A DNA stretch of 64,000 nucleotides from positions 1,984,001-2,048,000 of the forward strand of contig NC_088320.1 in NCBI RefSeq assembly GCF_910592395.1. The letters run 5' to 3'. The DNA is from Lineus longissimus (taxonomy: Eukaryota > Nemertea > Pilidiophora > Heteronemertea > Lineidae). Position 1 is the stretch's first letter. Each line of letters starts with the position of its first letter. Position numbers and translations under genes: made by a program. Shown in pieces: positions 24,301 to 37,328 of this stretch. Under the pieces are notes generated by a model. That model did no database searches and was not told where the DNA came from. It was given only the letters and a program-made list of their open reading frames with translations.

Positions 24301-27300
24301 TTAGAGTTATCAGTTGACAACTGTAAGTCGTCCAAAATGGCCTTGAATAACAAATATTTCTTTGAGGACTTGGCTGCTTCCGAGTGTGCTGTAGGGCCTA
24401 GAACCCAGGCAAAAGCACAGGACCAGCATATTAATTGCCTTGAAGAGATCAATACCTTTGAATATGGGCCTATGCAGGCAACTGCAAGTCGTTCAATAGG
24501 TTCAAACCTAATGGTACTGATCTGGTTGAACACCAACCTTGTCCTGAAAGCCTTCAAGAGGGACTTGTGTGCCCCATTTCAGATCTCTTGAGATACACCT
24601 TGGCTTCAATCCGTCCCTGATCCATGATTTACTGATCAACTTAGCATTTGATGTCCACAATCCTTCAGAGAATGTCTTCTCATGCCACTTACTCAGTTCT
24701 GGCTCTAACTGGAAATAGGAATTTACAACTATTAAAGGCCTACGCCCTTGGTTAAAAATTGGAAATCTGAAACTGAATTTGAGACTTTTCACCTGCGTAA
24801 AGAAACACTGGATATAGATTTCATCACTGCCATTGTGTACGCCAAGAAAAACGGTATATTTTACACCATACCTTTGGTAAATCTAAGAAAAGATGCTCAG
24901 AAGTCTTCACCACCGGTGGCTTGCTACACACTTTACATCTGGGCTTTTTCAGATCGACGGCATTGATGAGCTTCCCGCACTTGTCACATTGGTCACCTCG
25001 GGCATCCTCATAGGCGCATAATGGGCATGTGCCCTCCACGAACCGATCGGCGAGGAAACGATCGCAGCTCTCACATTTGAGTTGGTCGATGGTGTCTTTC
25101 AAGATGAAACCCTGGTTGTAGAGTTTCCAAAAGATGTCCTGAGCAATCCTGAAATAAACAAAAAGATGTCATGACTTTTTGAAGATGAACTATTCTGAAC
25201 ACTACAAATCTTCAAATTCGTTCTTCACATGAACTTGGACTTGGTATTTAACTTACACAGTCTGTTTTTCAGTTGTGGTGCGGCCAAAGTAATCAAAGTC
25301 AATGTTGAACCATTTGTAGATCTCGGTGTGAATCTTGTTGTACTTATCACAGATCTGCATGGGCGTGATACCCTCCTCCATGGCTTTGGTTTCTGTCGCA
25401 GTGCCATATTCGTCCGTTCCACAGATGTACAACGTGTTATAATTTCGCTGGCGGCAAAACCTGAAAAAATAAAGTATTCAATTCAAGCACAAAGGACGCT
25501 CCTTTGGAAACACTATCAGAGGGCCAAAGTAAAGAGAGCTTAATGATCCATTTTGAGGAGACAAGGATATGAATTGGTTTTTTGTTATCGGGAAAGGAAA
25601 TGTGATGCTTACCTTGAGAATACATCTGCACTGAGGACGCAGCCAATGATGTTACCAAGATGCGGCACATTGTTGACGTAGGGCAACGCAGAGGTTATCA
25701 GTATGTTTCGTTCGCCTGCAATGGGCAACTTGGGATGTTTCTGCTCCCTTGGTGGCTTGACCTTTGACCTCCCATTCACCCAAGCTTCTGTGGCCGCAGC
25801 CACTTCTTCTGCGCTGGCAGGTGGTGTCTCCTATTAACAAACAATAAAACTTTATAACAACAACTGATTATTGCCCTATCACCACAGTGGTGATCAAAAT
25901 TAATATACCGGTTACGGGCCGTAATAGACTCACCAGAGTCCTTCGTGGCTGTTGAAACTGAAGCGCAAAAAGAACCTTTGACCCCTCTAAAAGGCTCCTG
26001 ACAAAAGATCCCAGTGAATGAATGCGACCACATACGGACATAATCTGAATCGCAACCGTGATCACTTTCACACGACATGACTCGACCAATCTCACCTCTT
26101 CTGTACTCCCTGCAGCCTTGGGAGCATCTTTTGATTTCGTGCCACTAGAACTTGTTTCAGGTAGTGGGACAGGCTGGGCCAACAAGGATTCCTGTTGAGA
26201 AAAACAGACAATATATTTCAAGGAAATCTGAGGATACGACATCACTAAATTTCTCTTTTAAAGACTCTCAAAACCTCGGAGAAAAACACACCAAAGTTGG
26301 AAATCCTTCGAGACATTATTAAACTGCGATTTTGTGTGTCTGTACATTCAATGACATATCATTTTGGGAAAGAAAGAAACATACCAACAGCACCACAATT
26401 CTCACCTTAAAACATTTAACATCTTTTCCTCCTGTGATCTTCAGAACTGCGGACTGGAAGGCAGGCTCAGCTTCAAGTTTCTTGAACCAAGACGCGAGGG
26501 TGGGGAATTCAGATCCTGCATCTAAAAATAATGGACGCTTTTTAAAATGGAGACTACATATAGGAAAGTACAAGCAAGGTAGGTGTTTCAAATTACATTG
26601 ATGCTATTCAGCCTAGACACTGTTCAAAACAAACTTTAATATTAGCACGTATTTCTTGGTGTCATAAGAAAGCAGATCAGGCTGTTGTTTGGGTGGGTAT
26701 TTACTCAGTTTATACCTTTGAGCAAAATATTCAGAGGCTTTGAATATAATCAGTATTTTATCATTTAGTTTTCCCAAAGCACTTATCTTCTTCTCACCTC
26801 TTAGTGGCGACTTTGTGCAGAACAAAGGGTAGACAGACGACCACAAGACAATGTCAGCAGACGTCAGTTGGTTCTGAAGTGAAAAGATTTAGACAAGAGG
26901 GTCAGTGTGAAGGTCAAAATTGGTTTTCCCAATCTTAAAGCCGCGAACTTTGACCAAAAATAAACAGAGTGCATGTAACAAAAGGACTTTATTTTTCAGG
27001 CTTACAGGGAGAGGCGTGAATACGGAATAAACATCTCTTTTTGCTCTCAAAGTTTTGGGTCTTATTTTAAAAATATTTCTCCAGCTTTTTAATTCTAAAG
27101 GACAGGGTTGTATAACTTACATCTACAAAATGATCCTTTTTCTTCAGTGACAATTCCAGATGTTTTAAACACTTCTTAACCGCCCCCTCCTGATTTGAGT
27201 CCAATTTGCCATTACCTATCGTTGTGATCAGATAGGGCACCAAAACTGGCTGAAATTTTGTCGATTCCCACTCAAGCCAGCTGTCAATTTCAGACGATGG

Positions 27301-28072
27301 TGAATCTTTGTTAGACAATTTCATGAGGTACCTGAAATCAGAAAAAGTCAGGACTCCCGGCCTTGTATTTGTTGGTGGTGATAAAATTGTTGACTTCCAA
27401 AGTAAGGAATATATCATGGCTTCTTGAGGGCCTAAAAACAACAGGCCTTGCTCTCCTGACACTCTTCTTAAGTGTAATTTGGAACGAATGTTTCATCATA
27501 ACCTGAACACCTATCAGGCATTTGGTCAGTCTCAAAACTTAGCTGATTTTGTCTCAGATTTTATAAGGCTTAATTCAATTTACCTGGTGGCAGAGTTGGA
27601 GGAGAAGATCACATTCTTGGGGCATAATTCAAGCACTGGTAACCTATTCTTTGCTAAGAAGGAAGTTACTTTCGCTGAAAATAACAAAATATATTCATCG
27701 TTTCAGATACTCTATATTGTGGCTGTGCAGATTTGCTAGAAAGATAGAGCAAATTAATTCAACTGCATGGTATGGTAGGCTGGGTATACTTGTATGCAAT
27801 ACAGTTTCAACCGTAACGATTCATAAAACATTCACTTAGATTCAACAAAAAAGTTGGGTGGATTTTTTGAGACATCTTGTACATGTAGTACAGCAGTGTA
27901 GTGCAACTGCAAGTGTACACTGTATGGTATGAAGGATAAAGCCGATCCTAGTTTTCTCATAATATTCACCATCGTGGGGAACTTCTGTGTAATCTACAGA
28001 TTGACTTCCTACATGAGAGGCTACTAAAATCTTTAGAGCCTGCAAATTCCCGTGATTGCTGTATAATTTCAT
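21395..28072 (-). CDS. MARS1: Methionyl-tRNA synthetase, cytoplasmic (920 aa)
   Basis: Charges tRNA-Met with methionine in the cytosol. Eighteen exons: 27970-28072, 27584-27653, 27121-27331, 26798-26873, 26406-26521, 26096-26191, 25613-25830, 25257-25460, 24872-25148, 24538-24708, 24023-24236, 23630-23763, 23349-23428, 22954-23085, 22605-22709, 22210-22393, 21790-21993 and 21395-21562. These total 2763 nt in frame, against 900 aa in human. The N-terminal GST-like domain starts [20 protein letters not shown]. The HIGH-type motif is PHLGN (about residue 280), and zinc-knuckle cysteines (CESC, CPLC, CDKC, CKVC) fall at about 383-437. KFSKS is at about 594-598. The C-terminal WHEP domain ends in a lysine/glycine tail. 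AATAAA on the minus strand follows the stop within about 25 bp. The 70-bp second exon (LPVLEL...FSSNSATR) is easy to miss. The gene is head-to-head with the NFE2L-type gene. Confidence 0.95.
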
Positions 28073-29669
28073 GTTTTATGTCAGAAAATGAATTTCGTCA
28101 GCACAAGCCAAAACGACCTTGACCGGACAGTGCTGCCATCTGTTAGGAAATTCTAGAATCTCCTTTCAACCTAGATTTTGGATAATTCTTTCTCTGGTAA
28201 TTTATCTCGATTTCTGTGATATTCATCGATATCAGAGAGTTATCACCAATAGTGTACCTAAGAATAAACTACAAGCTATATTTTCACACCAGCTGAAACA
28301 ACTATCAGTTGGAGTTTGGCGAGAAAACAGTTGTTGAATTCGCCTCTTCGTCTGGTGAGTAAAATTTCTGTTCTATTTTAAGCTAGCCCAAGTGGTGTAT
28401 TCACCCTTTCGGTTCGAATGGCATCCTATGCTTGGTCTTATTTCCTTTGTTTTATGGTTGCCATGATAACATATTTTTAGTCAACGCCAAGTGAACAGTT
28501 TGGTCATTATTCCGGGTGTTCAGGGCAAATATCGAGCAAGTTCAAATCACTGGGGGCCAATGACAACAAATGAACAATGCAGTAATTACAAAATATATAA
28601 TACAAAGTTCTTCTTCTTCTTCTTCCAATACTGGGTTTCAGTCTAAGCAGACCATTAGTCCCAGGCGCTTGTTGAACAGATAAAAGCTTGGTTGGTGAAT
28701 GGTAAAAGTTGATAAAATGTAAGGTCGTGCAAGGTAAAATAGTTAAAATCAGCGCTGGTCTAAGTGGTGAGCATCTTCCTGAAGGCGTCGGTGTTCTCGG
28801 CCGTCACTGTGGCTTCAGGTAGGCTGAGCTAAGTTACAAAGCATGAGGCCCAGCACGTCTTCATCACTTTTTGCAAATTTTTATGGACGCTACTGTAAAA
28901 TGTAAATTGGACCTAAGTTTTGTTCAAATATCCCATAACTCATATTGAGAGTTTAGTGCAGGTACCTCAAGAGTGTAATTCTCTCGAGTGTTCTCACTTG
29001 ACATTTACCTGATGAGTCAGTGATTGATATTCGTACGGTTCAGCTTTAAATTGGGTCACACATGTGACCATATTACGCAAGTTCCGGTACCCGTAGTACG
29101 CGTGCGCAATTATCGGAATGTTGCTGAATCATTGTTCGGAAAAACATCGAACCGGTGCCTAAAAGACTCCGTATTTACGTTTATATACCAAGCGATGTTG
29201 ATAACTTAATGATATATTGATAGTTCCATTATCAGAGATTATACCGAGGCCTTTGACTTTGTTATATATTGTTGTGATGGTGTAATTTGATAGCTTTCTT
29301 GTGGAGGTTCCGCTGCGTTTATTGTATTGTTCGGGGAACCATCTCGAATGCATGCGACCGATGAATCACTGTTCTATTTTTAGAACTGAGGGAATCCCCG
29401 TCTAGTGTACGTAAGCGCTTTGAACACCTACAGCAGTTCAGCTGATCGCCAAAGTGTGTTTGTACGGCGTAAATCGTTGGCTTTGAATACCACACAAACA
29501 TTCCGAGGTTTTGAACTTGATTTTGATCACCGTCTACCGACGGTGTCATCCGTTGCACGTCAACAGCGGTGTGCAGCTTGCAGGTGGCTGGTGAGGGGTA
29601 CTCGTACCCTCCTTCATTTGATCTCGACATCAAGTGCTCAATTTCGCGATTTTGCTCAATAACAACAAC
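28073..29669. promoter_or_regulatory. Shared upstream region between divergent MARS1 and NFE2L-type genes
   Basis: About 1.6 kb separates the two start codons, which point away from each other, so both promoters should be here. A TTC microsatellite lies at 28608-28625. A GTGAGT splice-donor-like site at about 28353 (plus strand) could end a non-coding first exon of the NFE2L-type gene. No TATA box or clear binding site is claimed. An open frame at 29319-29828 (-) is antisense to the NFE2L first coding exon and looks spurious. Confidence 0.4.
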
Positions 29670-32600
29670 ATGAGGAAAGGAGGATTCGCTGACGGAATCG
29701 TGCAGGTTGCAATATTGCTCAGCTTGCTGAGGACGGATATTAACAATTATTTCAACGCAATCGACACTCCTGAAATTACGGAAATTATTCTTGGACAAAG
29801 TCTTGCTTATTCTCAAACGCAGTTTCACAGTCCTTCATGGCACAGTCGATACCATGGCCAAATAATTTCACCCAAAGCAGTGGACAATGATTATTTTGTG
29901 AATTCTATTATGAGAGATCTTCAGGCGCTCCAAGACAATCGTCATCAAATACATGCTCATCATAACACTCGCTTAGATGCATGGTTAGTTAGTGACATAA
30001 CTGAGAGGTCGGTTGCAGAAAGGGTCTCTGGTCCTGTTGGTGGTGGCACAGAGGCAAGCCAAGGGGCATTGACTGGTGGAAATGATCAGCATAATTCAGA
30101 ATCATCGGAAGGGCCTGCTGGAATTCTGCAGCCATCTACTTCAAGTTCGTTTGGCCAGGCAGATGATCTAACAAAGGAGGTACTATAAAAATGATTCTGA
30201 AAGAATTCTAAGCTTTATTTTTCAGGAGGCCAGGTTATTACATAATTTTTGGCATGTATTTCATTGTACTCTCTTTCTAAATAGACGAATTCGAAGAAGT
30301 TTGTTCTGGCACTGACCAGTCATGCGTTTCACCTTGAATAAAGGATCGCCGTATCTCTAGGCATTGTCCGATGTCGGCTAAGGCCTTCTGGAGTGTTCTG
30401 AGTGTGCACATTTGATTTTTTTGGCACTGATTCGTCCTCTTCAAATTCGTCTTCTTCAAATTTGTCTAGTAGAACCTCGCGGTCCCCAAGCAAACACCTC
30501 AGTTAGTGGGACCGTCACTATAAGGGCCAGCATTTGTCGGTCCCAGGGTCCTTAAAGAGGTTCTAAATCTATTAAAGCAAGGTTTCCCGCAGGAGTGTAG
30601 TCATTCCAGAAGTCTTAAAAAGTCTTACGTAAAGTACATGGTCACAGAACTTCTGTGCTTGCCAAAATAAAAAATTTGTTGTATGAACATGTATCATTCA
30701 GCTCTTCAACTTGATGAAGGTCGTTGACCCAATTCCACAGTTACAATTGGGTTAGGCCACTGTTGTGAATGTTTGCACTTCTTTTTTTTTATTAAATTTG
30801 TAGACCGGGTAAACATTTATTGTCATAATTAATGGCAAATTCTTGTGTTATCAAAGTATACTGTTTGCCTGTTCAACTTGGTTGAGAACTAGTTTATGGA
30901 AAAGGCACTAACCCCAAGTGCAAGTGTACAACACCTATCCTTGTGTGTAATTATAGAATATCAATAACCATTTCAATGCAAGGTCTACGGCAGTGGTTGG
31001 GCTGTGCCTGAGTTCTCTCCAGGCCACACATTTTATTGGAGGAGATAGAAATTGCAGGAGTTTTATGAAATGAAATCATAATACGAACTCACTGGCGTGT
31101 GATTCCCGTGATTTGTTGTTGATAACAGCTGAATAGAGCTGGCAACTTCCGACAAAACACATGGATTACGGGTATACAATGCCACGTTTGCTGAAATTGT
31201 TACTGGTAGGCATGCCACTTGGCACTCTTTCTTATGGCTACAGCTTTACTCGGTGCAATAGCAGTGTATGAAGCTGAGGATCTGCATTGCAAACCAACAT
31301 TATTTTCCTGCTTCTCTCCTGACATCGGTAAGAAAATGAGTGCATCTTAATCTAAAATCCGATTTTCATTCATCTCTTTGCAGGACATGGATCTGATTGA
31401 AATCCTTTGGCAGCAGGACATTGACCTCGGCATCAGCCGAAATGCGTTTGATGCGAATCTGCGTGAGAAGAGTCAGGCGTATGAGATAGAGCAGCATGAG
31501 AAGCCGGAGCTGGTGGAGAAACCGCTAGATGACAGCCCACCCGCTGGATTCTCGGTGGATAGCGAGACTGGTAAGTTTCAAAGTTTATGCACATTTTTTC
31601 CTTGGATATTTGAAGTTGAAAAGACAATGTGGTTTGATAAGTTGTGTCTGGATGTAACTGCCAAGGATGTAGTACAGAAAATCGTATAATTCCCACTTCT
31701 GTTCTGTTGAATGATCATGTTCTGTTTTTGTGTGTGCTATGTGTGCGGTAATGTAAAACAATATGGAAGGCAGGCTTTGTTCAATGTTAGTGTTATGCCA
31801 GTGAAGTCTTTTGAGTAGTGTTAATATCACTACACATGTAGCTCTTGACGGAATTGAATTGTGTCAAATTCACTTCTAGCTGCATTTCCAGTTAGCCTAT
31901 GCCAATCTTTGTTGATCTCTCCCTCCAGGTGAATGGATCAGTGTTCCTGCCCTGCCCCAAAACCAAGATGTTGCACCACTCCTCATCATTCCCAACACCT
32001 CAGATGTGGAGAACAGTGTGGCACCACTCGATGAAACGGTAAATATCTGTGTGTATGGGCGGTTCCTAATCATAATATGTTAAAATCATGTTCTGTTTCA
32101 GGCTTTCAAATTTGAAAATAGCTGGCCATCGAGAGCTGTTTTTCACTCCTACAGTCCTACGATTTGCTATAACCGAGGGGAGACATGTAGCTCTCTTTGG
32201 GTTGTTGGCCACAGCACAGGATTGTAAATTATTCATGGACCCTTTTCAAATTGAACCCAAGTCTGTAATTCTTGCAGTCTAATTTCAAAGTGGCTTGCAT
32301 AAGCCTCTAGAGCTTTGAGTGATTCAGTTTCAACTCAATTGTGGATAGCCTTAGAATTACTTTGACAGAAATTACATCTGGCTGTAATAAGTTCCAAACT
32401 AGGCCTACCTGCTTGCCCTCGCCATTCTTGGGGCTGTTTGTGTTCATGGCCACAATCATGCACTTGTTTACAAAATGGCTCTGCAGATTACTTGTAGTTG
32501 TAGCATTTGTAAGTCCCCCCCCCCCCCCCCTTATTCATGTATCTTATGTATGTGATGTCATCAATCCATTAATCATGCCAAAATATTATACTAAAGAAGA

Positions 32601-35600
32601 CAGTCGCCTGACTTGTAATACTAATATCTTATTCCAGTTCTTATTCTACTTTCTTACACTTCAGTTTGACATTGAGGAGGCAATGAAAATCTTGGAGGCG
32701 CAGTTGGCCGAGCAAGCTGCCCTTGATCCGGTGGAACCAGCCCAAACATCATTTGAACTCGGCGAATCTGACATCACCCCTGACCCAATACCAGGTCCTC
32801 TCGTAGACGAGATAGAAAACTTGAATTCAATGGTTGCGAATAATGCTCTAAATTCCCTCCAAGATGAACCGTTGGTCAATGAGGGGAGGTTTTTGACAGA
32901 TGATGTTGTGCCAAATGAAATATCTCCTCCCGATCCTTCTTTTGCTCGTCCGATGGTAGGTAGATCGATTAGTGAGTTCTTGATGCAAAATGATTTTCCG
33001 TGTATTCTATCATGACCCGTTCTCATAAACACCTATAGATGCCTTGATGGCTCTAGACTATAAGCACTGTTATTTCTTTAGTAAGCCGAGATACAAAACA
33101 TAGACTTCGTAAGAATTGGTAGGAAATGACTCATTCCTATAAAGGCTTGGTACAGTCATTCTGTATAGGAGTCAGGACCAATGTGGTTTCACAAATCTCG
33201 AGGGAAAACTTACACTGTACCTCTACTGTTTCTTTCAGTACGAGCCACACCACACACCACCCATGTTCAGCCGGATAATGAGCATGGAGCAGCGATGGGA
33301 TGACCTGACCAGCATTATGTTAGACGATGTCAGCCAAATAAATGATACAGAGTTGTTTCGCCCAACAGGTTACCCCCTGGAACCAGAAAGCCCTGGTAAG
33401 AGAATTTACCATTCTGGTTAGGACAGTTGAGTTGTTGGGTTTTTGGTGACCGAAACAAAGATTGGTGGTGTTCCGTAATCAGCCTGATCTGTCAGACACT
33501 TTACCGACAGCAAAAAAAGGCCTACTTGGGTCTTGGCCAATTTAGACAAGACTGTATGCCCCTTTATTTTGTCGAGCCCAATAATTTTGTGACACGGGGT
33601 ACAATCGCAATTTAGGGGTGCGAAAATGTCCTCTCAATGCCTGTATGATAGACAGTTTCGAGTACAAAGTTTTATTGAATAATTAGACTTCAACTTCTCT
33701 TCTCCAGCCAGCAACCTGTTGCCCCAGTTCAACTCTTCACTGCCCACCTCTTCAAACGATACAAACTACGACTTTGGGTCCAATGATGTCCTATTTCCGA
33801 ATGTTTCCTCAATCCAGCCTGCCCTGCCTGAACCGAACGAGTCGTTGATTGAACTGTTGAAATCAGATGACATTGAGAAGATGGAGTTCGATGAATTCCC
33901 TGAAGTGGATGCGGATATGAAGGCTGACCACAGTCCTGAAGATTGTAAGTTCAGACTTCGTTTTGTTGTTATAGTTGAAGATAAACGTAGGCCAGATTTT
34001 TGAAAACTTCTCGATAATTTTGAGGGGACTACAGCCTCAAATAGGTAGAATGCCAAAGCCATTGAATCCAACTTCGGCTCCCCTAGGTATCTGAAACTCA
34101 CAGACAGTCGTGTCAAAAGAAATTAATTGATGGTTTTAAATGGAAAACCTATTTCGTAGCAGAAAATCTTTGTAAAAAGTGATGCAACTCAAGACCTCAG
34201 TACGAAAGACATTACCAGAGCTTTTATTTCTTTCGCTGTTTTTCCAGCTACTGAAGAAAAAAGATCAAGACAGATGTCGTTGTGTACTACAACCAGTGAA
34301 AGTTACGCCGATTCTGCCATCAGTGGCATGTCATCACCATGCGGGGTAAGGTTCTATTCAGTGAAGTTCTCTTTGATGCTATGAATGGAGCGTGGTAGAC
34401 TGTTAGTTTAGCAACATTGAAGAAATCAGAATGACCTCAATTCATTCAGAGTCTATGTGTACTTGGATCTTTTCAAACACTTGACATGAATGTGCCTTCT
34501 GAAATCTCTTACAAGGGGCATTGGATCTGGGTCTCTGGTCTGTCCTACACTTTTGCATGGGTGCTGTCCAACATGTAAATTTTATCATACTGGTGTTACA
34601 CTGGGCGTTTGCTGTAGGAATTAAATCCTCAGGGTCAGGTCTGCGTTGTGGCACAAAAAGCCTGGGGAACCTTCGTCCTCTCTCTGGTTTTACATGGTAT
34701 AGTTGTCTTGCATAAGGCTTAATCAGCTGTTGTTATTATGTCACAATGTCACGTTGTACCTCAGTCATTGATAAGCGAAAATATGACAAGAATGATCGTC
34801 CATTACATGATGTATACATGTAACAATCACGTTTATGACCTTATCATTTGAAAATGGAGGTTGACCTTTTGGTCAATGACTCATTTGTGTAAGTACTACA
34901 ATTGTCTTTGAAACCACTTCCTGTTAATAATGGAGGAAGATGGCCTGGCCTGATGGAAACAGTCAGTCAGAAAATGTGGAATATCCCTTTGCCTGCACTT
35001 GTTCCGATTTGTTCACTTTTCACCCAGTGCGAGGGCGGAGTTGGGTGGGGCTCTTCTTCTTGGTTTGCTACCCTCCCTTCGCTTTGGTGTTGTCAAGGTC
35101 CTGGACTGAGTATGACTTGTCCCTTGTCATGTCCTCCCGAAGTCACTTGGTTCAAAGGTGGAAAGAGAGATCTTCCAGCTGTGACACAGGTATTCACCTG
35201 GTTTTCTCTCGGTTTACAAACCAATTGTTTCCTGAACCACGGACAGTACCCATGACTGTTCATGCTCCCCAATCGGTGATAGTGAGTTGTTTTGTTCCTT
35301 TGTCATTGCTGCCTGTTTGGCAACATGATTGATCCACACTCATTGTGTGTGTCATATATCCTTTTTGTTTACACAAGTTGAAATGTGTTCACAGTACGAG
35401 TTATGGCAGTGTAATTCTGGCCTTGAAATAACATTATACAAGCCATTTGGAGAGGTCTGAAAGCCAATTAGTTGTCACTGTGTCAGTATCCTGGTGGTAA
35501 TGTTTTCATTTGTACAATTATATGACTGGTTTACATAACATAAACCAGTGTACCTCTGTCTAGTTTTAGTGCGACTATTATTCATTCAATGAATTGAAAG

Positions 35601-36695
35601 CATTGTGTAAAGAAACATGCAACCCTTGCTCTCATTCCCTTGTTTGCATAACTGGTATAGTGCCAGTCCAAACCAGTCCACACAATTGGCGTAACTTACA
35701 TGCAGTGTTTAGCAAATATATTTTGTCTACCTATTGCCTAAATTATATGCAAATAAAAAAAATCCAGATTTTTTATTACTTGGCCCTTGGCGGTTTCCAC
35801 ACCACATTTGAAATTATTCAGACATGAAAAATCTGAAAGTATTCCCTAATTTGTCTCTTTCCAGGATATGGATGAAGATGTCGAGAGAAATGATTCCCCT
35901 TATGACTTTCTCCTGGGTGCAACGGGCGGTAGTTACCAATCCTCCCCCCGCAGTGGAAAGTCCAGGGATGATTTCTACGACAGCGATGGAAGCTTCAGCG
36001 ACTACAGCAGCAGTCGTCACGACAGCCAGCTGAACTACTCGAGCTCTTCTAACGATACCGGTCGCCGCCCGTCCGTTACTAATATACGAAACGTAAACCA
36101 TAATCACACATATCATACACAACCAGGGCAGCCACCGAGGGAGGTGAAGCAGTATGTCAAGAAGGATAAAGACAAGGTGAAAGAGACAAGAGATGAGAAA
36201 CGTATCAAGAGTCTAAAATTACCATTGTCCGTTGACGAGATTGTTGAGATGCCTGTCGATGATTTGAACCAGTACATGCAGGAGAAGCCCCTGACTGAGG
36301 ACCAGTTACAGCTGATAAAAGATATAAGGCGCCGTGGCAAAAATAAAGTCGCAGCGCAGAATTGTCGCAAGCGCAAAATGAACGAGATTGATGAATTGCA
36401 GGAGGAGATCGATAAGTTTAAGGAGAACGGTGCTCAGCTTCAGGTGGCCCGGCACAGTATGGAGGACGAGATGTCGGCCATGAGACGAAAATACGACAAT
36501 CTTTACGCCGAGGTATTCAAGTCGTTGAAAGACTCTGACGGCGACCCCTATAACCCTGATCTGTACTCACTACAGATGACGTCGGATGGTGCTTGGGTTT
36601 TAATGCCAAGGAACACCACCACAACTGTTGAGAGGAGGAGGAGGGAGACTAAAGCTGAACCAAAAAAGAAAACACATTCAAAGCGAAAGAAATAA
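29670..36695 (+). CDS. NFE2L1: CNC-bZIP transcription factor of NRF1/NRF2/CncC type, 806 aa
   Basis: Stress-response activator that binds antioxidant-response elements with small Maf partners. Eight coding exons: 29670-30179, 31384-31570, 31929-32038, 32665-32955, 33239-33395, 33708-33944, 34248-34345 and 35865-36695, all in frame. Residues 8-24 ([14 protein letters not shown]) match the NHB1 ER-anchor of NRF1, followed by the NRF1-like [17 protein letters not shown]. The DLG motif (QQDIDLG) opens exon 2, and ETGE, the high-affinity Keap1 site, is split by the intron at 31570/31929. A degron-like [12 protein letters not shown] lies at about 518-528. The last exon carries the CNC region, the basic region [17 protein letters not shown] (about 686-702), the zipper, and a Neh3-like tail ([11 protein letters not shown]). 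It has features of both vertebrate NRF1 and NRF2, as expected of a single pre-duplication gene. The symbol is therefore a family label. Keap1 control is inferred from the motifs. Confidence 0.93.
30180..31383 (+). other. First coding intron of the NFE2L-type gene
   Basis: The intron runs from donor GTACTA at 30180 to the acceptor before GACATGG at 31384. It is AT-rich, with a T-run near 30782. No exon, RNA gene or repeat is recognised inside it. Confidence 0.4.
34346..35864 (+). other. Last intron of the NFE2L-type gene
   Basis: This 1.5-kb intron holds overlapping open frames of 117 and 130 codons at 34902-35332. They start in repetitive-looking sequence and have no recognisable domain or splice partners. 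It could hide an alternative exon, but none is supported. Confidence 0.35.
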
Positions 36696-36904
36696 AAACT
36701 TTTATGGGGGGGAAAGTTTCTACTCATTAATAGGTGTTTTGGGATATGGGTCTTTTCTGCATACAGTGCTCCACCAGTCAAATCACTGAGTTATGCAGCA
36801 AAGCATATGCCAATTATTTTGAGAGTTCTCCATTTACAGGACTTCTCGCAGACACTTGAGGTCCATTCATTGCAGATTGAGGTGGCCACTCTACACATCG
36901 GCAT

Positions 36905-37328
36905 TAGTCGTACTTCCACCTATCAAATCCCTGTGTCTTTCGCGCTTACACCTATGAATTGCCGTGTCTAAATAGACCCGTGTGTCAAATCCCCATGTCT
37001 ATTAGCCCCATCGAGCTCGATGGGGCTAATCGGGGGCTAATTTAGACCCGTGTTCAACACAGGTTTTTTGATAGGTGGAATCTGAATAGACACGGCAATT
37101 GCAAGTTCTAAGATCCGGCGACAGATGGCGCGGTGTAGTTGCCTCGGTATTGTGCCCCCTCCAACGGGAAAGAAACACAGGAGAGCTCCCTACCTACAGC
37201 GCACCTGTCGCCGGGGCTATTATCTAACACAACTGATAGGTGTAAGTGCGCCGCGGGTTTTTTGACACACGGCGAAGACACGGGTCTTGAAAAAACACGG
37301 GGTTTTATGATAGGTGGAACTACGACTA
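36905..37328. repeat. MITE-like element with 22-bp inverted ends and a central 30-bp palindrome
   Basis: The left end reads TAGTCGTACTTCCACCTATC, and the right end is its reverse complement with one change (GATAGGTGGAACTACGACTA). Nested inside are repeated blocks of GACCCGTG/CACGGGTC, GACACGGCAATT and its complement, and a perfect 30-bp palindrome at 37001-37030 (half-site ATTAGCCCCATCGAG). The element is about 424 bp and non-coding, 210 bp downstream of the NFE2L-type stop codon, so it may lie within that gene's 3' UTR. Confidence 0.75.

Noticed and set aside
27338-27535. Frame with [12 protein letters not shown] as the second MARS1 exon
   Set aside because: It resembled the GST-like region but has no usable donor. 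The exon at 27584-27653 (LPVLEL...SNSATR) fits family, phase and splice sites.
29319-29828. 169-codon minus-strand frame
   Set aside because: It is antisense to the conserved NRF1-like first exon and has no domain.
32341-32664. Upstream extension of the NFE2L exon at 32665
   Set aside because: Intron sequence open by chance; the acceptor TTCAG at 32660-32664 gives the conserved frame.
34940-35332. 130-codon plus-strand frame in the last NFE2L intron
   Set aside because: No homology recognised and a second overlapping frame is equally open; no splice partners.
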